This document shows positions 1 through 6,049 of a DNA stretch of 6,565 nt, piece by piece. The position numbers were made by a program, and so were the translations under genes. This stretch comes from an uncultured Phycisphaerales bacterium. GTDB taxonomy: Bacteria > Planctomycetota > Phycisphaerae > WQYP01. The DNA is taken from contig CALCHA010000021.1 of assembly GCA_937901265.1 (NCBI GenBank), positions 1-6,565 on the forward strand, read 5' to 3'. The first letter of the stretch is position 1, and each line of letters opens with the position of its first letter. Below the pieces are notes generated by a model. That model ran no database searches. It was not told the DNA's origin and saw only the letters and a program-made list of their open reading frames with translations.

Positions 1-1
1 C

Positions 2-373
2 GGCGTGGTCGCGCAGCGCCTCGCACGCAAAATCTGTCCAGCCTGCCGCCAGCCCTATGCGCCTCCCCTCGAGGTGCGTGACCGCCTGAACCTGCCCCCG
101 GATGCGACCAGCTTTTTCAAAGGGCAGGGCTGCAGCCAATGCTACAACAGCGGACACCGCGGCCGCCTGGGCCTCTATGAAGTGTTCGAGGTGGGCCAGG
201 ACGCGCGCAAGCTGATGGAGCGCGGGGCCTCCGCCGGCGAGCTGCGCGAAGCGCGGGCGCGGGCCGGCGAAACCACCCTCTTCCAGGAGGGCATGATGGG
301 CGCCAGGGCCGGGCTGACCAGCCTTGAGGAAGTCCTGCGTGTGGCATGGGCACCGGCGGAGGAAAACGGGTGA
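2..373 (+). CDS. GspE/PilB-type assembly ATPase, C-terminal part (5' end cut by window)
   Basis: The visible 123 residues match the C-terminal end of the type II secretion / type IV pilus assembly ATPases, hexameric cytoplasmic motors that power pseudopilin or pilin polymerisation. The reading frame is open to the left edge, so the true start lies upstream. The first visible residues, GVVAQRLARKICPAC, are the conserved segment after the ATPase core. Two CxxC pairs (TGT at 35 and TGC at 44; TGC at 131 and 140), 28 residues apart, form the tetracysteine zinc-binding domain of this family. They are followed by the typical 'GRxGLYEVF' strand (about 172-190) and the helical tail. The Walker A and B boxes are outside the window. 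The stop codon overlaps the next gene's start (GTGA, 370-373), implying translational coupling with the PilT-like gene. Sequence alone does not separate PilB from GspE, so no symbol is given. Confidence 0.93.
   Translation, partial: GVVAQRLARKICPACRQPYAPPLEVRDRLNLPPDATSFFKGQGCSQCYNSGHRGRLGLYEVFEVGQDARKLMERGASAGELREARARAGETTLFQEGMMGARAGLTSLEEVLRVAWAPAEENG
358..362 (+). promoter_or_regulatory. Shine-Dalgarno that fixes the pilT-like start
   Basis: GGAGG lies 7 nt upstream of the GTG at 370. It sits downstream of the in-frame ATG at 346, so it supports GTG 370 rather than ATG 346 as the true start. Confidence 0.7.
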
Positions 374-1383
374 TCGCACTCGCGGAACTGCTCGGAACCG
401 CGAAGATTCGCGGCGCTTCAGATTTGCTTGTCATGGTCGGTGACGCGCCGGCCATCCGGGTGGCCGGCCAGTGGGAGCGCCTGGAAGCCGGACCACTCGG
501 CACCGCCAACGTGCAATCCATCGCCCGGGAGTTGCTCCGCGCCAACGCCTGGCCGGAACTCGAGGAGAAACGCGAACTCGACTTCTCCTGCAGCTTCGCC
601 GGTGCCGGACGCGTTCGCTGCAACATTCATTACCAGCGCGACCACCTCGCCATCGTCCTGCGCCTGGTCTGGCCCGAGATCCCTGACGCACGCCGATTGG
701 GAATTCCCGGTCACGTGATCCGCGCGGGAGAGACGCCCAACGGCCTCATCCTGATCTCCGGTCCGACGGGCTCCGGCAAGTCGACCACCCTGGCGGCCAT
801 CGTCGAACACATCAACCAGGAACGCGCCTCGCACATCATCACCATCGAAGACCCCATCGAATTCATCTACACCAACAAACGCTCGATCATCGAACAGCGG
901 GAGATCGGCTCCGACACCCCCTCCTGGCAAAGTGCCCTCCGCACCGTGCTGCGGCAGTCCCCGGATGTGATCGTCCTCGGTGAACTGCGCGACCTGGAGT
1001 CCATCTCCATCGCCCTCACCGCCGCGGAAACCGGCCATCTCGTGATGGCGTCGGTCCATGCGTCCACGGCGGTGGGTGCGGTATCCCGCATGATCGACGG
1101 CTTCGCCTCGGCCCACGCCGCGCAGGTGCGCCTGCAGCTTTCGCAATGCCTCCGGATGGTCTTCGCCCAACGGCTCGTGCCGGCGCGGAAGCCCGACCAG
1201 CGCGTGCTCGCTTACGAAGTGCTCATGGGGACGCAGGCGGTCGCGAACATGGTCCGCTCGAATGAACTCGAGCAGCTTAACAACGCCATCAGCGCCGGTC
1301 GCGAACACGGCATGATCAGCTTCGCCCAGTGCATACGTGAGCTGATGGCCAAAGGATTAGTCGACCCCGATGCGCGCTTGTAG
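370..1383 (+). CDS. pilT: PilT-type retraction/secretion ATPase
   Basis: This is a 337-residue AAA-like secretion ATPase of the PilT branch, a cytoplasmic hexamer that normally drives pilus disassembly and retraction. The N-terminal PAS-like domain (about 1-105) contains the typical 'GASDLLVMVG' stretch. The RecA-like domain shows Walker A GPTGSGKST (131-139), the Asp box TIEDPIEF (158-165), Walker B ending GELRD (204-208) with Glu205, and the His box around H223 and H230. Length is normal for PilT. I chose GTG 370 because of the GGAGG 7 nt upstream and because the protein then begins MIALAELL, like known PilTs; an in-frame ATG at 346 would add 8 atypical residues. The start overlaps the upstream stop. 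The C-terminal motif that reads AIRNLIRE in classical PilT is AVANMVRS here (290-297), losing an Arg and the Glu. It may therefore be a PilT paralogue (PilU-like) rather than a classical retraction motor. Confidence 0.9.
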   Translation: MIALAELLGTAKIRGASDLLVMVGDAPAIRVAGQWERLEAGPLGTANVQSIARELLRANAWPELEEKRELDFSCSFAGAGRVRCNIHYQRDHLAIVLRLVWPEIPDARRLGIPGHVIRAGETPNGLILISGPTGSGKSTTLAAIVEHINQERASHIITIEDPIEFIYTNKRSIIEQREIGSDTPSWQSALRTVLRQSPDVIVLGELRDLESISIALTAAETGHLVMASVHASTAVGAVSRMIDGFASAHAAQVRLQLSQCLRMVFAQRLVPARKPDQRVLAYEVLMGTQAVANMVRSNELEQLNNAISAGREHGMISFAQCIRELMAKGLVDPDARL

Positions 1384-1406
1384 TCGGATTGCCCCGTGAT
1401 TAAGGG

Positions 1407-1423
1407 CGGCGCCCGGTGCGCCG
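1407..1423 (+). other. Small GC hairpin between pilT and pilC
   Basis: A 6-bp perfect inverted repeat (CGGCGC at 1407-1412, GCGCCG at 1418-1423) encloses a 5-base loop and ends 2 bases before the pilC Shine-Dalgarno. No T-run follows, so it is not an intrinsic terminator. It could modulate translation or mRNA stability, or be a chance product of high GC. The rest of the 52-base gap holds nothing I recognise. Confidence 0.3.
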
Positions 1424-1435
1424 ATAAGGAATTCC

Positions 1436-2617
1436 ATGACACGATCACTATCCATGCAGAACACTCCCGCAGCCATGAGCCGCCCTCCCCTGGAGGATCC
1501 CGCGGCAACGCCCCTCGACGGCCCCGCCTTCAGCAGCGGCTTCGCCTGGGCCGCCGGCGTCAAACGCAAGCTTTCCGGCGAGGCGGTGCCGCAGAAGCTG
1601 ATCCTCGTCGTCACCGGCCAGCTGTCGGTGATGCTGACCTCCGGCTGTGACCTCTGTGCCGGCCTTGAGGCCCTCGCCCGCCAGCAGGCCCACCCCTCGC
1701 TGAAAAAGGTCCTCGCCGACCTGCATGATCGCGTGAAGCAGGGGCAGTCCTTTTCGCAGGCTCTGGCCCGTCACCCGCATGTCTTTTCCGATCTCTACGT
1801 GACCATGGTGCGCGCGGGAGAATCCTCCGGCCTCCTGCGCCACATGCTCACTGCCCTGCAGAGCATGATCCGCAACCAGATGCGCGTCGCCGGCTCGATC
1901 CGCAGCGCTCTGATGTACCCCACCATTCTCCTGTGCGTCGCGCTCACCGCCGTCGCGGTCATGACCACCTTCGTGCTGCCGCGCTTCGCCAACGTCTTCA
2001 AGGCCTCCGGCGTGCCCCTGCCTCCCACCACGAAGTTTGTGATCGGGTCGAGCCAGTTCGTCGCGGCGCACGCGCCCCTGCTCGCCGTCGGGCTCATTTC
2101 GCTCATCGTCTTCCTCCTCTGGATCGTGAAACATCCCTCCGCACGCGACAGCGTCCACAAGCTGGCGCTGCGGATTCCCCTCGTCGGCCCCACGCTCATG
2201 CTCTCCTACGTCTGCCGCTCCATCCAGACCCTCGGCATGCTCATCAAGGCCGGCCTGCCCCTCGCCGAAGCCCTGATCCTGACCCGCGATCTGATGCCCA
2301 ACGTCTATTACTGGCGCTTCTTCAACCGTCTTCGCACCCACATCAGCGAAGGCAAGCAGCTCGCCCCCGACTTCGAAGCCACCACCCTTTTCCCGCCGAT
2401 GGTCACACAGATGGTCGGCGTGGGCGAACAGACCGGCACCCTCTCGGCCGTCTGCCTGGAAGTCGCAAACTTCCATGAAGAAGAGCTCTCCGAACGCATC
2501 AAGGTCCTCACCACGGCCCTGGAGCCGATGATCATCGTGCTGCTCGGCGGGTTCGTCGGGTTCATCGCCGTCTCGGTGATCCTGCCGATGTTCAAGCTGA
2601 GTTCCACCGTCCACTGA
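1436..2617 (+). CDS. pilC: PilC/GspF inner-membrane platform protein
   Basis: This 393-residue protein matches the platform protein of type IV pili and type II secretion, the membrane hub that transmits motor action to the growing filament. It has the two expected GspF domains, at about 55-180 and 258-385. The repeat is visible as 'MVRAGESSGLL' (124-134) in the first copy and 'VGVGEQTGTL' (327-336) in the second. Three hydrophobic segments fit the family topology: about 160-182, 212-231 and 362-384. The N-terminal 50 residues are Pro/Ala-rich and less conserved. The start is supported by AAGGA at 1426-1430, 5 nt before the ATG; an in-frame ATG at 1454 lacks a comparable site. It follows pilT by 52 bases and precedes pilM by 47, in keeping with one operon. 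GspF and PilC are not separable by sequence alone; the PilT and PilM neighbours favour the pilus-type name. Confidence 0.93.
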   Translation: MTRSLSMQNTPAAMSRPPLEDPAATPLDGPAFSSGFAWAAGVKRKLSGEAVPQKLILVVTGQLSVMLTSGCDLCAGLEALARQQAHPSLKKVLADLHDRVKQGQSFSQALARHPHVFSDLYVTMVRAGESSGLLRHMLTALQSMIRNQMRVAGSIRSALMYPTILLCVALTAVAVMTTFVLPRFANVFKASGVPLPPTTKFVIGSSQFVAAHAPLLAVGLISLIVFLLWIVKHPSARDSVHKLALRIPLVGPTLMLSYVCRSIQTLGMLIKAGLPLAEALILTRDLMPNVYYWRFFNRLRTHISEGKQLAPDFEATTLFPPMVTQMVGVGEQTGTLSAVCLEVANFHEEELSERIKVLTTALEPMIIVLLGGFVGFIAVSVILPMFKLSSTVH

Positions 2618-2664
2618 TTCCGCACAACTGACCGCAACACGGGAGGCCCCCCGGGGCACACACA

Positions 2665-3603
2665 ATGTTCACCAAAACAGCAGAGAGCCTGTTGGCAATC
2701 GACCTGGGGGCGGAGTCGGTGCGGGTGCTGGACATCCGCATGCGTCGCGGGCAGCCGCACGTCGAGGCATTCGCCAACCAGTCCGTGGCGCCCGGTGGCG
2801 TCGAAACCTTGCCCGAGCGCCATCTCGACGCTCTGGCCGCTTTGATTTCGACCCATCGCATGAAGGCTCGCAAGTGCCTCGCCGCCATGCCCACCAGCCT
2901 CGTGGTGACCCGTTCGGTGGCCGTCGATCCGAGCAAGCCGCAGGCGGCGGACGAGCAGGTCCGCTGGACCCTCCAGAACTGCCTGCCCTTCGACCCCAAA
3001 GATCTGATTTTCGATTTCTGGCCCGCGGGCAACGCGGCCTCGAGTGCGCGGACTCACGACATGCTGGTCGTTGCGGCGCAGGCGTCGGTCGTGAAGCGCT
3101 ATCTCTCCGGCTTTGAAAAACTGCGGCTCACCTGCGCCCACCTCGACGTCGCGCCCTGTGCGGTGGCCAGCCTGATTTCCCGCCTGGTCAGCGCTCCCGA
3201 AGCCGTCGTCGGGGCGGTGGCACTCACCGAAACCGGAGGCTACTTCGCGGTGGTGGAAAACCAGCGCGTCCTGTTCTGGCGCCCCTTCGAATTGCCCGCA
3301 CACAAAGCCGCCGCCACACCCGACCGGGTCGGTGATGAGATCTCCAAGTGCGTCTCGCACATGGTCGGGTCCATGCAGGTGGACCACATGGCCGAGCTGC
3401 TGATGTTTGGCCACGGCTCGGACGATAAAACATTCGCCGGCTATCTGCAGGACCGATTCCACCTGCCCGTGCGTTCCCCCAGTCCTTTCGATGGTCTGCC
3501 GTCTGACGCCATGTCGCCCGAAGTTCGTGCCGCGGTGCAACCCGCCGTCGCCACGCACTTCGCCGCCGCCGTGGGTCTGGCGATGCAGCCGGCAGGAGTT
3601 TGA
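2665..3603 (+). CDS. pilM: PilM-like actin-fold protein
   Basis: This 312-residue protein resembles PilM (and the GspL cytoplasmic domain), an FtsA/actin-fold cytoplasmic protein that binds the N-terminal tail of PilN and helps assemble the inner-membrane alignment complex. The phosphate-1 motif is clear near the N-terminus (AIDLGAESVRV, 11-21). The 'LPFDPKDLIFDF' segment (107-118) matches the PilM pattern 'lPf...l..D'. The second phosphate motif, usually containing DxG, reads ALTETGG (186-192), and the late glycine-rich adenosine motif reads MFGHGSDD (247-254). Both look degenerate, so ATP binding may be weak or altered. It is slightly shorter than the roughly 350 residues usual for PilM. 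The ATG has only a weak purine site (GGGG, 2653-2656); a better GGAGG (2642-2646) is 18 nt away, and I see no in-frame alternative start between them. It ends 2 bases before the PilN-like gene. Confidence 0.85.
   Translation: MFTKTAESLLAIDLGAESVRVLDIRMRRGQPHVEAFANQSVAPGGVETLPERHLDALAALISTHRMKARKCLAAMPTSLVVTRSVAVDPSKPQAADEQVRWTLQNCLPFDPKDLIFDFWPAGNAASSARTHDMLVVAAQASVVKRYLSGFEKLRLTCAHLDVAPCAVASLISRLVSAPEAVVGAVALTETGGYFAVVENQRVLFWRPFELPAHKAAATPDRVGDEISKCVSHMVGSMQVDHMAELLMFGHGSDDKTFAGYLQDRFHLPVRSPSPFDGLPSDAMSPEVRAAVQPAVATHFAAAVGLAMQPAGV
3594..3598 (+). promoter_or_regulatory. Shine-Dalgarno that fixes the pilN-like start
   Basis: AGGAG inside the end of the pilM-like gene lies 7 nt before ATG 3606. 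The in-frame TTG at 3600 would be only 1 nt away, so ATG 3606 is the better start. Confidence 0.65.
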
Positions 3604-3605
3604 TC

Positions 3606-4205
3606 ATGGCAGAGTTGATTCCCCCCGAGTACCGCCTCAAGGCCGCACAGCGGCAGCTCATTGGCCGCTGGACGGCCGCGGGCGCGGTCGTCCTGTTGCT
3701 CGCCGGCGCAGCGAGCGCCTACGGCGTTGCCTGGCAACGCGGTAAAGCCGCCGAGCACGCCGACCTGGCGCGGCAATTCCGCGACAAGTCCATCCTCATC
3801 ACCCGCTCGCAGGAACTCCGCGGCAAACGCCAGGATCTCGCCAACCGCATGGCCAAAATCCAGGAACTGCGCGACGACACCGTCCTCCTTTCGCTTCTCC
3901 GCGGCATCGCCGGAAGCTTCTCCGACGACGACTGCCTCGAAACCGTCAAGATCGACGCCCATGGGGCCAAGCCCGATTCCGCTGCAGCTCCCGCCGCCAC
4001 CGCATCCGACGACCGCTACGCCGTCCATCTCAGCGGCATCACCGCGAACTCCTCGACCCTCGCCGCGCTCATGACGCGCCTCACGCAGCAGAATAACCCG
4101 GCGGTCAATGTCGTCCTGGAAAATTCGCACCGCGACAATGTGCTCGATGGACAGGCCATGCGTTTCCAGATCGTCTGCGAAAAACCCACTTCCAAAGGCA
4201 CCTGA
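3606..4205 (+). CDS. pilN: PilN-like inner-membrane alignment protein
   Basis: This 199-residue bitopic protein has PilN architecture. A short cytoplasmic tail MAELIPPEYR resembles the PilN 'INLLPxxxR' peptide that docks in PilM. A single membrane span follows (about 22-43), then a charged helical or coiled-coil stretch (about 46-92), and then a small alpha/beta periplasmic domain (about 108-193) with an Ala/Pro-rich loop near 122-134. In known systems PilN heterodimerises with PilO and sits between PilM in the cytoplasm and PilP in the periplasm. Sequence identity in this family is low, so the call rests on architecture, the N-terminal motif and its place directly after the PilM-like gene (2-base gap). 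A GspL C-terminal-like role in a type II secretion system is the main alternative. Two cysteines (110 and 191) could matter structurally but are unassigned. Confidence 0.8.
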   Translation: MAELIPPEYRLKAAQRQLIGRWTAAGAVVLLLAGAASAYGVAWQRGKAAEHADLARQFRDKSILITRSQELRGKRQDLANRMAKIQELRDDTVLLSLLRGIAGSFSDDDCLETVKIDAHGAKPDSAAAPAATASDDRYAVHLSGITANSSTLAALMTRLTQQNNPAVNVVLENSHRDNVLDGQAMRFQIVCEKPTSKGT

Positions 4206-4255
4206 CCGGCTGGCGCCCTCCGCGCAGCGTCGCGGCTTACGCAAGGAACTTCCCA

Positions 4256-4828
4256 ATGCCCAGCAACCATCTCATTTCCGCCCGGCTCCGGACGATCAAT
4301 TTTGTCGGCGCCGTCGCCCTCCTGGCGATCCTTTCCGGAACCGCCGCCCTTGGCGTCCTTCCGATGTACCGGGCCGGTACCAAAGATATCGCGGAGTCCC
4401 ACGCCCTGCGTGAGCAGCTCTCCCAGCTCGACGGACTCAGCGTGACCCTGGCGCAGGTCGAAAGCGCTAAGGCCCAGACCGAGTCGCGGCTCACTGAAGC
4501 CGAGGCACAACTCCCGACCTCCAACGCCATGGACCAGTTCATGCAGCAGCTCGCCAGCGTCGCCGAGCAGGCCGGCTTGCAGGTCGACGCGACCATCCCC
4601 AGCAAGGACATCAAAGAGGCCGGCGGCTACAAGACCGGGCCCTTTGAGATCTCCGGCACCGGCGACTGGGATTCCTGCTACCGCTTCCTGACCGGACTTC
4701 GCGAGACCAAACGGCTCACCCGGCTCGATGCGCTGACACTCGATGGCACCAAAGACCACAAAGACGCACCGGGCGACCGCCCGACCTGCCGGATCGTCGT
4801 CAACCTCTCCGTTTTCATGGCACGGTGA
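4256..4828 (+). CDS. pilO: PilO-like inner-membrane alignment protein
   Basis: This 190-residue protein has PilO/GspM-type layout: a short cytoplasmic tail, one membrane span (about 14-37), a Glu/Gln-rich coiled coil (about 40-86) and a ferredoxin-like periplasmic domain (about 90-188). The segment 'EISGTGDWDSCYRFLTGL' (131-148) matches the PilO pattern of a strand, G, an aromatic position and a helix with F-L-x-x-L. PilO partners PilN and contacts PilP in well-studied pili. AAGGA at 4243-4247 lies 8 nt before the ATG. It follows the PilN-like gene by 50 bases and precedes the PilP-like gene by 4. Confidence is moderate for the exact family because these proteins diverge strongly, and higher for the structural role given the position. 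Confidence 0.8.
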   Translation: MPSNHLISARLRTINFVGAVALLAILSGTAALGVLPMYRAGTKDIAESHALREQLSQLDGLSVTLAQVESAKAQTESRLTEAEAQLPTSNAMDQFMQQLASVAEQAGLQVDATIPSKDIKEAGGYKTGPFEISGTGDWDSCYRFLTGLRETKRLTRLDALTLDGTKDHKDAPGDRPTCRIVVNLSVFMAR

Positions 4829-4832
4829 AATT

Positions 4833-5459
4833 ATGAGCGATTTTGATAAGAAACCCTCCACCGGCGCGGCCCCCAAACAGGGCAGCAAGGTGATGATCCT
4901 CGCGGCGCTGGGGGCCCTGCTCATTGGCGTGGTGGCCTTCCACCTCTCCAAGGGAACCCCGCAAAGCGCGGGGGCCGCGGTGCTCGCCTCCCCTGATGCT
5001 TCCGCCGATCCCGTCGCCCTGCCCACCGAAACGCCCGAGCAAGCCCGCGCGGCGCTGGCGGATGATCCCACCGCCAAGCTCCTGCGCGGCAATGGCGAGA
5101 ACGACCGTGCCCTGGCCCAGGTGCCGATGAATCCCTTCGTGCTCAACGAAAAGTGGCGCAGCACCCTCGTCAAGGCGCCCGATCCCACCATCGTGCCGCC
5201 CGACCAGGTCAAGCTCGATCCGACCCGGCCCGCCGTTCCGCCCCCGCTCCAGACCGTGAGCGCCGAAGGCTTCAAGCTCAGCGGCATCTTCCGCGACAGC
5301 CAGAAAATGGTCGCCATCATCAACGGAAACATGGTTACCGCCGGCATGGTCGTGGGCAACGCCAAGGTCGTGGAAATCCGCGACAACCGCGTGGTCCTGC
5401 GTCACGTGAACGCTCCGGCCGGCCCCACCGTGGACCTGGTCCTCCAGCCGCGGAACTGA
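4833..5459 (+). CDS. PilP/GspC-like membrane-anchored periplasmic protein
   Basis: This is a 208-residue protein with a short polar cytoplasmic tail, a single membrane span (about 19-38), a long low-complexity Ala/Pro-rich linker (about 41-142) and a small all-beta domain (about 146-204). That domain has the pattern 'fkLsGIF...kmvAIINGnmVtaGmvVGnakVveI', typical of the PilP periplasmic domain and the GspC homology region. These domains bind the N-terminal domains of the secretin and connect it to the inner membrane. Classical PilP is a lipoprotein; no lipobox is present here, so the anchoring is GspC-like. I started at ATG 4833, 4 bases after the PilO-like stop, with a weak GGTGA site. An in-frame ATG at 4743 would add 30 residues overlapping pilO and put a long basic tail before the membrane span. 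It is the last gene of the operon before a terminator. Confidence 0.78.
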   Translation: MSDFDKKPSTGAAPKQGSKVMILAALGALLIGVVAFHLSKGTPQSAGAAVLASPDASADPVALPTETPEQARAALADDPTAKLLRGNGENDRALAQVPMNPFVLNEKWRSTLVKAPDPTIVPPDQVKLDPTRPAVPPPLQTVSAEGFKLSGIFRDSQKMVAIINGNMVTAGMVVGNAKVVEIRDNRVVLRHVNAPAGPTVDLVLQPRN

Positions 5460-5514
5460 TTTCCTTACCCTCTCCAATTTGCGAAAAAAACGGATTCCGT
5501 GTCGCGGCCGGCGG

Positions 5515-5520
5515 TATAAT
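5515..5520 (+). promoter_or_regulatory. Candidate sigma-70 -10 box in the terminator loop
   Basis: A perfect TATAAT lies 27 bases upstream of the lipoprotein ATG. The expected transcription start is about 5526-5528, giving a leader of roughly 20 nt. I see no good -35: the 17-bp-spaced hexamer 5492-5497 is GGATTC. There is no TGn extended -10. Activity is plausible but unproven. Confidence 0.5.
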
Positions 5521-5536
5521 CGCCCGGTCGTGACAC

Positions 5537-5540
5537 GGAG
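5537..5540 (+). promoter_or_regulatory. Shine-Dalgarno of the lipoprotein gene, inside the terminator stem
   Basis: GGAG lies 6 bases (all T) before ATG 5547. Its first three bases are paired in the terminator stem, so a read-through transcript would hide it, while a transcript starting near 5526 lacks the 5' arm and would leave it free. Confidence 0.6.
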
Positions 5541-5546
5541 TTTTTT

Positions 5547-5939
5547 ATGCGCCTCTCTTTCATCCCCGCCGCCGGCGCTCTGCTGTGCGCCCTGGCCGCC
5601 TGCCAGACAGAAACCACCGTCACCCGCGATGGCTTGCCGCGGGTGCAGGGGCGGGCACGGGTCGTGGAGGTCAATTCGCGGCTGGGGATGGCCGTCCTCG
5701 ACATGAAGGGCCGCGAGTTTGATGTGTATTGGAAGCCCGAGATCCAGGTAGCGCACTCGGGCAGTGTGGCGCAGCCGCAGAACATGTTTCAGTCCCCCGT
5801 CGGGATCTACAACGAGACGACCGAATACCCCACCGCCTTTCCGGGCCGGGTCGGGGACACCATCGATTTTGTCGGTATCCGTGCGGGGGCCAATGAGATC
5901 TGGGTGCAGCGCGTGGCGGTGGTGGGCAGCGCGGAATGA
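5547..5939 (+). CDS. Small predicted lipoprotein of unknown function
   Basis: This 130-residue protein begins with a short signal peptide (MRLSF, then an Ala/Leu-rich core) ending in a lipobox L16-A17-A18-C19, so it should be lipid-anchored on the periplasmic side. Gln at position +2 would favour outer-membrane sorting under the E. coli rule. I do not recognise the mature part (20-130). It is strand-rich, with two segments resembling small beta-barrel or OB-like strands: 'GRARVVEVNSRLGMAVLDM' (about 35-53) and 'GRVGDTIDFVGI' (about 100-111). The middle (about 66-98) is rich in Gln, Ser, Asn and Tyr. The start is supported by GGAG 6 nt upstream and by the signal peptide. The gene appears to have its own promoter, separated from the pil operon by a terminator, and sits 110 bases before an ABC transporter gene. 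A functional link to either neighbour is speculation. Confidence 0.8.
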   Translation: MRLSFIPAAGALLCALAACQTETTVTRDGLPRVQGRARVVEVNSRLGMAVLDMKGREFDVYWKPEIQVAHSGSVAQPQNMFQSPVGIYNETTEYPTAFPGRVGDTIDFVGIRAGANEIWVQRVAVVGSAE

Positions 5940-6008
5940 GGGGTCGCGGGCTCCGTAGCCGGCGCGGTTGAAGAATGCCGCGGGCTTTCGCAAAGAGAAG
6001 CGGTGGCC

Positions 6009-6014
6009 TATGAT
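6009..6014 (+). promoter_or_regulatory. Weak candidate -10 box before the ABC transporter gene
   Basis: TATGAT (5 of 6 matches to TATAAT) lies 35 bases before ATG 6050 in the 110-base gap 5940-6049. The 17-bp-spaced -35 position (5986-5991, TTTCGC) is poor. No convincing terminator follows the lipoprotein gene, so co-transcription is also possible. Confidence 0.2.
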
Positions 6015-6049
6015 TTATCGTTCTCCCTCGACCTCGGAAACTTTCCCCG

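Larger units (their letters stand above)
5496..5546 (+). terminator. Strong rho-independent terminator of the pil-like operon
   Basis: A 16-bp stem (5496-5511 with 5524-5539, including two G-T wobbles at 5504/5531 and 5507/5528) encloses a 12-base loop and is followed by one G and six T (5541-5546). A run of seven A (5484-5490) lies upstream, so it could also act on the opposite strand. It starts 37 bases after the PilP-like stop. The loop holds a TATAAT and the 3' arm holds the next gene's Shine-Dalgarno. Confidence 0.8.

Noticed and set aside
2646..2657. GCCCC/GGGGC inverted repeat just before the pilM-like gene, possible terminator or regulatory hairpin
   Set aside because: The loop would be only 2 bases (or the stem 4 bp with a 4-base loop) and no T-run follows; more likely chance in a C/G run.
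4743..4832. Upstream extension of the PilP/GspC-like gene to ATG 4743
   Set aside because: It would overlap pilO by 86 bases and add a basic Ser/Arg-rich stretch; ATG 4833 right after the pilO stop gives a normal short cytoplasmic tail before the membrane span.
4016..5386. Very long open frame on the - strand (456 codons) over the pilN-pilO-pilP region, with similar ones at 1448-2665 and 2308-3558
   Set aside because: They lie opposite well-supported genes, have low-complexity Gly/Asp/His/Arg-rich or Ser/Arg-rich translations with no recognisable domain, and are the expected shadow frames of GC-rich coding DNA.
5945..5990. Possible terminator after the lipoprotein gene
   Set aside because: Only a 4-bp stem (GGCT/AGCC, about 5949-5960) is found, with no T-run, so termination here is not supported.
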